Shown here one piece after another: positions 7,497-14,739 of a DNA stretch of 64,000 bases. A program made the translations under genes and the position numbers. The stretch is taken from assembly GCF_009796285.1 (NCBI RefSeq), contig NZ_CP047020.1:2666001-2730000 (forward strand). Reading direction: 5' to 3'. Numbering within the stretch: position 1 is the first letter of the stretch; the number at the start of each line of letters is the position of its first letter. The notes below the pieces were generated by a model, which made no database searches, was not told the origin of the DNA, and saw only the letters and a program-made list of their open reading frames with translations. Source of the stretch: Streptomyces broussonetiae. Lineage in GTDB: Bacteria > Actinomycetota > Actinomycetes > Streptomycetales > Streptomycetaceae.

Positions 7497-9077
7497 TCAG
7501 GCCTGCCACGGCCAGCGCGCGTCCCGGGCGGCCTCGAGCAGCGGCACCATACGGAAAGCCGCGTCGGAAAGGCCCCCGAAGGTGTGCCGGTTTCCGGTGC
7601 CCGACGGCCCGTGGCCCGCCCGGTAGCCCTCCAGGTTCCAGGTGTAGACCGGCACGTCGGCCGGGATCTGGGCGGTCGGGTCGCCGTGCCGGTTCGCGGC
7701 GTACTGCTCGTCGGTGATGATCAGCACCCGATCGTGCTTCTCGTAGTGCCGGCGTACCGCGTCGGTGGTGTCGGTGCCGCCCAGGCTGCCGAAGCGGTCC
7801 AGGACCTTGAGCACCGACTCGCCCTTGCCGAACCGCACCGCACGGCTCGTCGTACCGAACTCCACCAGATCGGCGTCCGCCGCCCGCAGCGCGAGCGCGG
7901 TGCCGAAGACCGCCGCCGCGTCGGCCCGGGTGAGCTGCGATCGCTCGGAGACCTGCGCCCAGAACATCGAGCCCGACCGGTCGACCAGCACCAGCGTCCG
8001 GCCCGGCAGCGCCGGCACGTTGGCCAGCGAGTGGCCGAGCGCTCGCTCCAGCGGGTAGGACCAGCGCAGCGACGGCGCGTGCCGGTGGGCGGCGAGGTAG
8101 CGAAAGGGGAACTGCCGCGAGCGCGCGACCTGCGACGGGTCACTGATCTTCGCCGCCACCTGGGCCGCGACCTCGTCGGACACTCCGGCCTCGTCGAAGT
8201 TGCGCAGGTTGCGGACCAGCGCCATCGCACCCATGGACGGGATCACGGCCTCCCAGGCCGCCTTGTCCATCGGGCCCTGGAGCCAGCCGGCCAGCGCCTC
8301 CCAGGTGATCCCGGCCGCCGCCAGCCGCTCCGCGCCGCCGGGCGAGGTGACGACCGCCCGCCGGTCCCGGACCGGCAGCGCCATCAGCTCGCGGTGCGCG
8401 GTGAGCATCGCCGGCGCGGCGGGCGGCACGGCCGTGGCCGGGTTGTGCCGGCGGTCGAGCGCGTACCGGAACAGCTCGCCCTGCCACGGCTTGTCCGGGT
8501 CCGGCGCCGCGTGCACCAGGTTGAGGATGTCGCCGAAGCGGTAGCCCTTGGCGGCGGTGTCGTACTTCAGCAGCGACTTGGCGTGGTAGAGCCGTCGCAC
8601 GGCGTCGGCGACCCCGCGCTTCACGGGCTTGGGGATCGCGCGGCCGTACGTCGCCGTCCAGTAGGCCAGCAGCTCACCGGGCTCGTCCGGGCGCTGGAGC
8701 ACACAGGCCACGACCTGCCGGTTCGACGGGCCGGCGGTCGCACCGGCCGTCAGCCGGGCGTGCACGTACTCGGCGGCGCCCACGATCGACGCCGTCCGCA
8801 TGGCGCCCTCACCGCGCAGCCAGCCCAGCAGGCCGGCCGTCCAGTCCGGGTCGCTGACGGCGAGGTCGCGCACGAGGCGCGTGAAGCGGTCGTCGCGGTC
8901 CTCGGCCTTCTCGTAGAAGGTGTCCCCGAGGAAGTGGGAGACCGCCAGCAGGAACAGCTCCGAGCGCGGGTCCCGCTCCTGGCCCCGGCCGCCCTCGTAG
9001 GTCCGCAGGACCCGGCCGGTCGACGTCACCGCCGACTTCGGCTGCGCCTTGGCGGCAGGCGTGTTGAATCGCGCCAT
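7497..9077 (-). CDS. rsr: Ro60 ortholog (TROVE domain RNA-binding protein)
   Basis: A 526-residue ring-shaped RNA-binding protein. The TROVE HEAT-repeat region fills about residues 1-350, and a von Willebrand A-like domain follows, with an intact metal site DRSGS near residue 360 and GGTDTTDAV further on. Bacterial Ro60 (Rsr) binds small Y RNAs; in Deinococcus and Salmonella a Y RNA tethers it to PNPase and tunes RNA degradation, mainly under stress and in rRNA maturation. The open frame extends upstream, but ATG at 9077 has GGGGGAG at ideal spacing, and the extra codons would be Y-RNA sequence. Three Y-RNA-like structures lie just upstream on the same strand, so protein and RNAs form one locus. 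Confidence 0.93.
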   Translation of the reverse strand: MARFNTPAAKAQPKSAVTSTGRVLRTYEGGRGQERDPRSELFLLAVSHFLGDTFYEKAEDRDDRFTRLVRDLAVSDPDWTAGLLGWLRGEGAMRTASIVGAAEYVHARLTAGATAGPSNRQVVACVLQRPDEPGELLAYWTATYGRAIPKPVKRGVADAVRRLYHAKSLLKYDTAAKGYRFGDILNLVHAAPDPDKPWQGELFRYALDRRHNPATAVPPAAPAMLTAHRELMALPVRDRRAVVTSPGGAERLAAAGITWEALAGWLQGPMDKAAWEAVIPSMGAMALVRNLRNFDEAGVSDEVAAQVAAKISDPSQVARSRQFPFRYLAAHRHAPSLRWSYPLERALGHSLANVPALPGRTLVLVDRSGSMFWAQVSERSQLTRADAAAVFGTALALRAADADLVEFGTTSRAVRFGKGESVLKVLDRFGSLGGTDTTDAVRRHYEKHDRVLIITDEQYAANRHGDPTAQIPADVPVYTWNLEGYRAGHGPSGTGNRHTFGGLSDAAFRMVPLLEAARDARWPWQA

Positions 9078-9121
9078 CGTGAACTCCCCCGAATTCGTGA
9101 CTGTTTCGAGGAAGGCGCGGC

Positions 9122-9276
9122 CATGGAGGGTGGCCGAGGTCAGAAGTCGGCGGCGGACTTTACCCAGATGCTCTACCGCTTGAGCTACACCGACCCGAAG
9201 TCGATGACGGGACTCGAACCCGCAACCGTCCGATCCAATGAAGTAACCGCTGCCTGCACACCGGCCACCCTCCATG
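9122..9276 (-). ncRNA. yrlA: YrlA-type Y RNA, copy C, with permuted tRNA mimic
   Basis: Read on the minus strand, the ends pair perfectly over 15 bp (9276-9262 with 9136-9122, CATGGAGGGTGGCCG). Inside is GGC-A-GCGG (9254-9247) opposite CCGC-C-GCC (9156-9149), then ACTT with AAGT. The core is a tRNA in permuted order. The T arm comes first (stem GCGGG/CCCGT, loop TTCGAGT, 9223-9207), then acceptor 3' half CATCGAC, a TTCGG loop, acceptor 5' half GTCGGTG (7 pairs, one G-U), TA, and D arm GCTC/GAGC (9185-9170). This is the known layout of bacterial YrlA RNAs. It ends 45 bp before the rsr start, so it may be cut from the rsr leader. Confidence 0.88.
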
Positions 9277-9279
9277 TGC

Positions 9280-9360
9280 CGCGCCTCCCGAGATCAGGTC
9301 GGCGGCGGTTCTGATTTCGATCACAACGAAGTAACCGCTGCCCGCGCACCGGGAGGTGCG
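9280..9360 (-). ncRNA. Minimal Y-RNA-like stem-loop, copy B, without tRNA module
   Basis: A single imperfect hairpin. The outer stem pairs 9360-9349 with 9291-9280 over 12 positions with one A-C mismatch and one G-U. The inner helix pairs GGC-A-GCGGTT (9342-9333) with AACCGC-C-GCC (9310-9301), the same bulged or mismatched helix as copy C. The apical loop has a short TTCG/CGAA stem. It shares the 15-base block GGCAGCGGTTACTTC with copy C but has no T arm, acceptor or D arm. It lies between copies A and C. Predicted from pairing alone; it could be a decayed copy or a Y RNA that binds Ro60 without a tRNA mimic. Confidence 0.65.
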
Positions 9361-9373
9361 TGAAGTTTTGGGT

Positions 9374-9514
9374 GTCCAGAGATCGAGGCCGGCGGAACCG
9401 ACGTTTGGTGCTCTGACCCCTGAGCTACACCGGCCTGTTGGAGCCGGTGGCGGGACTCGAACCCGCGGCCTCCCCATTAAGAGTGGAAGTAGGTCCTGCC
9501 TGTCGCACCTGGAC
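9374..9514 (-). ncRNA. yrlA: YrlA-type Y RNA, copy A, with permuted tRNA mimic and internal UCCA
   Basis: On the minus strand GTCCAG (9514-9509) pairs with CTGGAC (9379-9374). GGCAGGACC (9500-9492) pairs with GGTTCCGCC (9399-9391) with a bulged A and a bulged U. The permuted tRNA module has T stem GCGGG/CCCGC around TTCGAGT (9466-9450), acceptor halves CACCGGC (9449-9443) and GCCGGTG (9434-9428) with seven Watson-Crick pairs, TA, and D arm GCTC/GAGC (9425-9410). The 8-nt loop joining the acceptor halves starts UCCA, exactly where a tRNA would have its discriminator base and CCA end. A promoter-like element sits just upstream. Confidence 0.86.
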
Positions 9515-9521
9515 GTTGATC

Positions 9522-9551
9522 ACTCTAGGGGCAGGACGCGGGTGTGGCGAA
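9522..9551 (-). promoter_or_regulatory. Putative promoter of the Y RNA - rsr locus
   Basis: Minus-strand TTCGCC (9551-9546), an 18-bp spacer and TAGAGT (9527-9522). A start 6-8 bases further on would fall at the first paired base of Y RNA copy A (9514), which supports the call. No clear promoter was seen between copies A, B and C, so the locus may be one primary transcript. Confidence 0.5.
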
Positions 9552-9559
9552 CGAATTAA

Positions 9560-11002
9560 TCACCGCTTCTGCCGCTTCCACGGCCCGGTGACGGCCAGCA
9601 TGATGCCCGGGGTCTGGATGTTGGCGTACAGGGTCCGGCCGTCGGGCGAGAAGGTGACGCCGGTGAACTCGCTGTACTCCGGCGCCGCTTCGGTGCCGAT
9701 GTTCAGCTCGTTGCGGGCGATCGGGTACGTCCGGCCGCTGTCGGTCGCGCCGAACAGGTGCTGGACGCCCTCGCCGTCCTCCGCGACGACCAGGCCGCCG
9801 TACGGGGAGACGGTGATGTTGTCCGGGCCGTCGAAGGCGCCGTCCCTGGCGGGGTCGGGGTTGACGCCGAGCAGGACCTTCAGGGTGAGGGTGCGGCGGC
9901 CCGGGTGGTAGAACCAGACCTGGCCGTCGTGCTGGAGCGGGCTCTCCGCACGGGCGTAGGAGGAGACGATGTAGGCACCGCCGTCGCCCCACCACATCCC
10001 CTCCAGCTTGCGGGCGCGGGTGATCTGGCCGTCGGTGAACTGCTTGCGGGTGGAGACCTTCCTGGCGTCGCGGTCGGGGACCTCCACCCAGTCGACGCCG
10101 TAGACCGTGCCGATCCTCGTGGCGCGGGAGAGGTCGTCCACGAACCTGCCGCCGGAGTCGAAGCACCTGAAGGCCTGGAGCACGCCCGCGTCGTCGGCGA
10201 GGGTGCGCAGTCTGCCGCGGCCGTGCCGGAAGCCCTCCGGCGGGGTCCAGCGGTAGAACAGGCCGTTGGGGCCGGCCGCGTCCTCGGTGAGGTACAGGTG
10301 ACCGCGCTTGGGGTCGACCACGACGGCCTCGTGGGCGTACCGGCCGAGCGCCTTGATCGGCTCCGGGTCCCGGTTGGCACGGCGGTCGGCGGGGTCGACC
10401 TCGAAGACGTAGCCGTGGTCCTTGGTCATGCCGTTCTGGCCGGCCTTGTCCTCGGTCTCCTCACAGGTCAGCCAGGTGTCCCAGGGGGTGCTGCCGCCCG
10501 CGCAGTTGGTGGCGGTGCCGGCGATGCCGACCCACTCGGCGACGTGGTCACGGCGCACCTCGACCACCGTGCAGCCACCGGAGGCGGCGGGGTCGTAGAC
10601 CAGGCCCTCGGCGAGCGGCACCGGGTACTGCCACTTGGCGCGCGGGCCCGCCAGCTCGTGGTTGTTGACGAGCAGGGTGGCACCGCGGGGGCCGTCGAAG
10701 GCGGCTGTGCCGTCGTGGTGGGACGGGGTGAACTCGCCGGACTCCAGCGTGGTCCGGCCGCTGTAGGTGACGATCTCGTAGGAGAAGCCCGCGGGCAGGG
10801 CGAGGATGCCGTCCGGGTCGGGGACGAGCGGGCCGTAGCCGACGCCGTGGTGGCCGTGGGCCGACTCGGCCTCGCCGTCCCCGGGCTCCGTGGCCGCGAG
10901 AGCGTTCGGGGCGGTGGCGAGCGCCCCGACGCTGCCCGCCAGGGCGACCCCGGCACCGGTGATCGCGGAGTTCCTGGCGAAGTCCCTGCGGGTGAGCGAC
11001 AT
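9560..11002 (-). CDS. phoX: PhoX-type (DUF839) phosphatase, Tat-exported
   Basis: A 480-residue protein with a twin-arginine signal (SLTRRDFARNSAITGAG) and an Ala-rich cleavage region near residue 36, so it is exported folded. The mature part is a DUF839/PhoX beta-propeller with the typical PhoX segments LLVNNHELAG, WDTWLTCEETED, GRYAHEAVVVD and DGPDNITVSPYGGLVVAEDG. PhoX enzymes are metal-dependent phosphomonoesterases made during phosphate starvation. ATG at 11002 has AGGAG at good spacing. A PHO-box-like set of 11-bp direct repeats lies 70-107 bp upstream, in line with PhoP control. Substrate range cannot be told from sequence. Confidence 0.88.
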   Translation of the reverse strand: MSLTRRDFARNSAITGAGVALAGSVGALATAPNALAATEPGDGEAESAHGHHGVGYGPLVPDPDGILALPAGFSYEIVTYSGRTTLESGEFTPSHHDGTAAFDGPRGATLLVNNHELAGPRAKWQYPVPLAEGLVYDPAASGGCTVVEVRRDHVAEWVGIAGTATNCAGGSTPWDTWLTCEETEDKAGQNGMTKDHGYVFEVDPADRRANRDPEPIKALGRYAHEAVVVDPKRGHLYLTEDAAGPNGLFYRWTPPEGFRHGRGRLRTLADDAGVLQAFRCFDSGGRFVDDLSRATRIGTVYGVDWVEVPDRDARKVSTRKQFTDGQITRARKLEGMWWGDGGAYIVSSYARAESPLQHDGQVWFYHPGRRTLTLKVLLGVNPDPARDGAFDGPDNITVSPYGGLVVAEDGEGVQHLFGATDSGRTYPIARNELNIGTEAAPEYSEFTGVTFSPDGRTLYANIQTPGIMLAVTGPWKRQKR

Positions 11003-11071
11003 GGTGTCTCCTGAGACGGTGGGAGTGCCGTGGAGGGTGGCGGACCTCGGTTCGGCGCACACGCTCCCGCC

Positions 11072-11109
11072 CGCTTCTGAACGGCGCTTGAACGTCCGGC
11101 GACTTCAAC
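11072..11109 (-). promoter_or_regulatory. PHO-box-like direct repeats upstream of phoX
   Basis: On the minus strand, GTTCAAGCGCC (11093-11083) is followed directly by GTTCAGAAGCG (11082-11072). A third, weaker unit, GTTGAAGTCGC (11109-11099), lies 5 bp further upstream. Streptomyces PhoP binds tandem 11-bp units of the type GTTCAYYYRSG. The agreement is best in the first five bases of each unit. Confidence 0.6.
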
Positions 11110-11188
11110 AGCCCTTGTTCAAGAATCCGTATGCGCCATCCCATGGCAAACCCAAAGGACTCCCCTCCCGCCGCGCCCGGGAGCCGCC

Positions 11189-12616
11189 TCAGCCCCCCTG
11201 CTGGGACCGCGCCTTGAAGGCTGCCTTCCTGGCCTCCTTGGCCACCTTCTTGTCCGGATGCAACCGTCCCATCGCCTCCAGCACATCGGCGGTGGCCGGG
11301 TGCTCCACCCGCCAGGCCGTGGCGAAGAACCCGCTGTGCTGCGCGGCCAACCCCTCGACCAGGGCCTGCAGTTCCTCGGAGTTGCCTTCGGCCGCGAGCT
11401 GCGCGGCGAGCGTGTCGACGGTCAGCCAGAACACCATCTCCTGGGACGGTGCCGGCACCCCGTCGGCGCCCTGCTCGGTCAGCCACACCCGGGCGAGGCC
11501 CCCCAGCTCCGGATCGTCGAGCACCTCCCGCAGCGCCGGTTCGGCCTCAACGCCGATCAGCGACAGGGCCTGCTGACAGCGCAGCCGCCGCAGCGGCGCC
11601 CCCTCGTCGCCGCCGCGCGCCGCGGCGAGCAACTCCCGTGCCGCACCCAGCGGTTCCCGCCGCGCCAGCCACTGCTCGGTCTCGCCCTGCGCGGCGGACG
11701 GCCCGAATCCGGCCGTGCCGTCGAGCAGGACGTCCGCACCCTTGTCGGCGAGTTCACCCACGGCCGGCGCCGCGAACCCGGCCTCCATCAGCCGCGCCCG
11801 CAGCCCGTACGCGCCGAGCGGGGTCAGCCGGACCATGCCGTAGCGGGAGACGTCCGTGTCGTCGACCGGCGCGGCGCCCTCCTCGTCGGCGTCGGCCATG
11901 AGCGCCTCGTCCACCGGCTGGTACTCCACGATCCCGATCGGCTCCAGCGCCCGGAACTGGTCGTCCAGCCGCATCATCGCGTCGGAGACCTGCTCCAGGA
12001 CGTCGTTGGTGGGCTCGCCCATGTCGTCGGGGACGATCATCGAGGCGGCGAGGGCCGGCAGCGGGACGGGGCCGTCGCCCGGGCCGTCCTCGCTCACGGT
12101 CAGCAGATAGAGGTTGCCGAGGACGCCGTCGAGGAAGTCCGCCTCGACCTCCGGGTCCCAGTCGAGTGACGAGAAATCGACCTCGCCGCCCGTGTCCAGC
12201 GCGTCGACCAGATCGTCCAGATCGGGTACGGCGGCGTCGGCGAGGACGGTCTCCAGGGCGGTGAGCCACACGGTGAGCACCTCGTGCGGGGAACCGCCGG
12301 TGAGCAGCTTCAGCTCCTCCCCGGCCCGGACCGTGCCGTCCTCCTCGTCCGTGATCTCGACCAGTCCGGCATCCACCGCGACCCGCCAGGCCTCGCCGGC
12401 GTACGCGGCGGCGTCGTCCCCGGTCAGCCCCAGCAGTTCGGCGGCGGCCGGAAGCTGCTCCTCGACCAGGCCGCCGCCGGCGTCCACACGAGTGTCGGGT
12501 CCGGCCCAGCGGGCGAGTCGGGCGGCGCGGGAGAGCAACGGCGTGGACAGCGCGGCGCGCGCCAGCTCCGCTTCGGGGTGCAGCCGCACGGGCGGCAGGG
12601 GGGAGCTGTCTGACAT
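11189..12616 (-). CDS. Hypothetical acidic protein, conserved-looking
   Basis: A 475-residue acidic protein that I do not assign to a named family. Visible features: no signal peptide or membrane segment; winged-helix-like stretches in the N-terminal third; a central acidic region; and helical-repeat-like segments toward the C-terminus (about residues 330-470) that resemble HEAT-type helices, ending in a basic tail KKVAKEARKAAFKAR. The start at 12616 was chosen because GAGGAG lies nine bases upstream; the frame continues far beyond it as shadow. It is monocistronic, between phoX and the divergent secreted nuclease. Similar large proteins occur in other Streptomyces as far as I recall, without a known function. 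Confidence 0.75.
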   Translation of the reverse strand: MSDSSPLPPVRLHPEAELARAALSTPLLSRAARLARWAGPDTRVDAGGGLVEEQLPAAAELLGLTGDDAAAYAGEAWRVAVDAGLVEITDEEDGTVRAGEELKLLTGGSPHEVLTVWLTALETVLADAAVPDLDDLVDALDTGGEVDFSSLDWDPEVEADFLDGVLGNLYLLTVSEDGPGDGPVPLPALAASMIVPDDMGEPTNDVLEQVSDAMMRLDDQFRALEPIGIVEYQPVDEALMADADEEGAAPVDDTDVSRYGMVRLTPLGAYGLRARLMEAGFAAPAVGELADKGADVLLDGTAGFGPSAAQGETEQWLARREPLGAARELLAAARGGDEGAPLRRLRCQQALSLIGVEAEPALREVLDDPELGGLARVWLTEQGADGVPAPSQEMVFWLTVDTLAAQLAAEGNSEELQALVEGLAAQHSGFFATAWRVEHPATADVLEAMGRLHPDKKVAKEARKAAFKARSQQGG

Positions 12617-12893
12617 CGGCTGGTTCTCCTCGGACCGTGAACGGGCTCGATCGCTCAGCCTAGACGGATTTCCACCCATGCCGCCCGGTTCATCTCTGCG
12701 TCGGCCGTCGTACATGGCCGAAACCTTGACAACTCCCGGGCCCAGCCTGGAGATTGACGCGCGTAGAAGCTGGGGGGACAAGTGTTCACTCGGCTCTACG
12801 CACGTCACGGAGGGCGACGAGCCCCACACGCTCCCGTTCCGCCCTCGAGTCCCACCTCGTCCCGGCACTTCGTCATGTCCCCGGAGGGATCCC

Positions 12894-14729
12894 TTGCCGA
12901 GCAGGTCTTCCGCGCGCCTCGCCGCGCTCACCGTCGCCGCCGTCTGTTCCGCCGCGGCAGCCGTCCAGATCGTTGCCCTCCCCGCTCCCGCGCACGCCGA
13001 CTCGGTGCGCATCCACGACATCCAGGGCACGACCCGGATCTCGCCCTTCGCGGGCCAGAAGGTGACGGACGTACCCGGCATCGTCACGGCCACGCGCACC
13101 TACGGCTCCTCCAGAGGCTTCTGGCTGCAGGATCCGAATCCGGACAACGACCCGCGCACCAGCGAGGGCGTGTTCGTCTTCACCAGCTCCACGCCGAAGG
13201 TCGCGGTCGGCGACTCGGTGACGGTGACCGGCACGGTCTCCGAGTACGTCCCGGGCGGCACCTCGTCCGGCAACCAGTCCCTGACGGAGATCACCAAGCC
13301 GACGATCACCACCGTCTCCACCGGCAACGCGGTGCCGGCGCCGGTCGTGATCGACGCGAAGTCGGTCCAGGGCGCGTACACCCCGGCCGGCGACACGGCC
13401 GCGAACGGCTCCGTCAACGGTCTGACCCTGCAGCCGTCGAAGTACGCCCTGGACTACTACGAGTCCCTGGAGGGCATGAACGTCCAGGTCGAGAACGCCC
13501 GCGTGGTCACCGGCACCGACCACTACAGTGAGCTGTGGGTGACGGTGAAGCCGCACGAGCACCGCAGCCGCCGCGGCGGCACGGTCTACGGCTCCTACGA
13601 CTCGCAGAACACCGGCCGGCTCCAGATACAGTCGCTGGGCTCGACCGCCGACTTCCCCAAGGCGAACGTCGGCGACACGCTCGAGGGCACCACCACCGGC
13701 CCGCTGGACTTCAACCAGTTCGGCGGCTACACCCTCGTCGCGAGCAAGCTCGGCACGCTCAGGAGCGGCGGGCTGCAGCGCGAGACCACGCGCAAGCAGT
13801 CGGGCCGCGAGCTGGCGGTGGCGACGTACAACGTCGAGAACCTCGACCCGTCGGACAACACGTTCGACAAGCACGCCTCCGCGATCGTGAACAACCTGCA
13901 GTCGCCGGACATCGTGTCCCTGGAGGAGATCCAGGACAACAACGGCGCCACGGACGACGGCACGGTCGACGCGAGCGTGACGGTGAACAAGCTGATCGAC
14001 GCGATCGTCGCGGCGGGCGGCCCCAAGTACGACTGGCGCTCGATCAACCCGGTCAACGACCAGGACGGCGGCGAGCCGGGCGGCAACATCCGCCAGGTGT
14101 TCCTGTTCAACCCCGAGCGGGTGTCCTTCGTGGACCGCGCGGGCGGCGACTCCACCACGGCGGTCGGCGTCACGAAGGTGCACGGCAAGGCCGAGCTGAC
14201 GGCCTCCCCGGGCCGGATCGACCCGACGAACGCGGCCTGGAAGGACAGCCGCAAGCCGCTGGCCGGCGAGTTCGTCTTCCACGGCAAGACGGTCTTCGTG
14301 ATCGCCAACCACCTGGTCTCCAAGGGCGGCGACCAGGCGCTGACCTCGCAGTACCAGCCGGTGACGCGCAGCTCGGAGATCCAGCGCCACGCGCAGGCGA
14401 CCGAGGTGAACGCGTTCGTCAAGGACATCCTGAAGGTCCAGAAGAACGCGAACGTCATCGCCCTCGGTGACATGAACGACTTCGAGTTCTCCGGCACCGC
14501 CAAGATCCTCGAGGGCGACGGCGAGCTGTGGTCGGCGATCAAGTCCCTGCCCAGGAGCGAGCGTTACACCTACGACTACCAGGGCAACGAGCAGGTCCTG
14601 GACCAGATCCTGATCAGCCCGGCGATCCGCCGCGGCGGCGACTTCGAGTACGACAGCGTGCACATCAACTCGGAGTTCAACGACCAGATCAGCGACCACG
14701 ACCCGCAGGTGCTGCGCTTCCATCCCTGA
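12894..14729 (+). CDS. Secreted endonuclease/exonuclease/phosphatase family protein with OB-fold domain
   Basis: A 611-residue exported protein starting at TTG 12894, chosen because GGAGGG lies five bases before it and a signal peptide follows at once (hydrophobic about residues 9-27, AHA-DS cleavage). An ExeM/NucH-like OB-fold domain (about 35-150) begins VRIHDIQGTTR. The catalytic EEP domain (about 300-611) has the expected residues: Asn in TYNVENLDP, Glu in SLEEIQDNN, His in IANHLVS, Asp/Asn in LGDMNDFEFSG and His in SDHDPQVLRF. Such proteins degrade extracellular DNA or phosphodiesters. The 277-bp upstream gap contains TTGACA at 12726 and a single PHO-like unit at 12784, neither convincing alone. 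Confidence 0.88.
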   Translation: MPSRSSARLAALTVAAVCSAAAAVQIVALPAPAHADSVRIHDIQGTTRISPFAGQKVTDVPGIVTATRTYGSSRGFWLQDPNPDNDPRTSEGVFVFTSSTPKVAVGDSVTVTGTVSEYVPGGTSSGNQSLTEITKPTITTVSTGNAVPAPVVIDAKSVQGAYTPAGDTAANGSVNGLTLQPSKYALDYYESLEGMNVQVENARVVTGTDHYSELWVTVKPHEHRSRRGGTVYGSYDSQNTGRLQIQSLGSTADFPKANVGDTLEGTTTGPLDFNQFGGYTLVASKLGTLRSGGLQRETTRKQSGRELAVATYNVENLDPSDNTFDKHASAIVNNLQSPDIVSLEEIQDNNGATDDGTVDASVTVNKLIDAIVAAGGPKYDWRSINPVNDQDGGEPGGNIRQVFLFNPERVSFVDRAGGDSTTAVGVTKVHGKAELTASPGRIDPTNAAWKDSRKPLAGEFVFHGKTVFVIANHLVSKGGDQALTSQYQPVTRSSEIQRHAQATEVNAFVKDILKVQKNANVIALGDMNDFEFSGTAKILEGDGELWSAIKSLPRSERYTYDYQGNEQVLDQILISPAIRRGGDFEYDSVHINSEFNDQISDHDPQVLRFHP

Positions 14730-14739
14730 TCAGGGGAGG

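Noticed and set aside
7428..9314. A 628-codon open frame opposite rsr
   Set aside because: Arg/Gly/Val-rich composition with no domain, fully antisense to the certain Ro60 protein.
9169..9466. Ordinary tRNA genes on the minus strand
   Set aside because: T-arm and D-arm consensus are perfect, but on the minus strand the T arm comes before the D arm and the acceptor halves face each other through a short loop. No anticodon arm or free CCA end fits, so these are permuted mimics, not normal tRNAs.
12784..12794. PHO box upstream of the secreted nuclease
   Set aside because: Only one GTTCACTCGGC unit is present. PhoP sites need at least two tandem 11-bp repeats, and the neighbours do not match.
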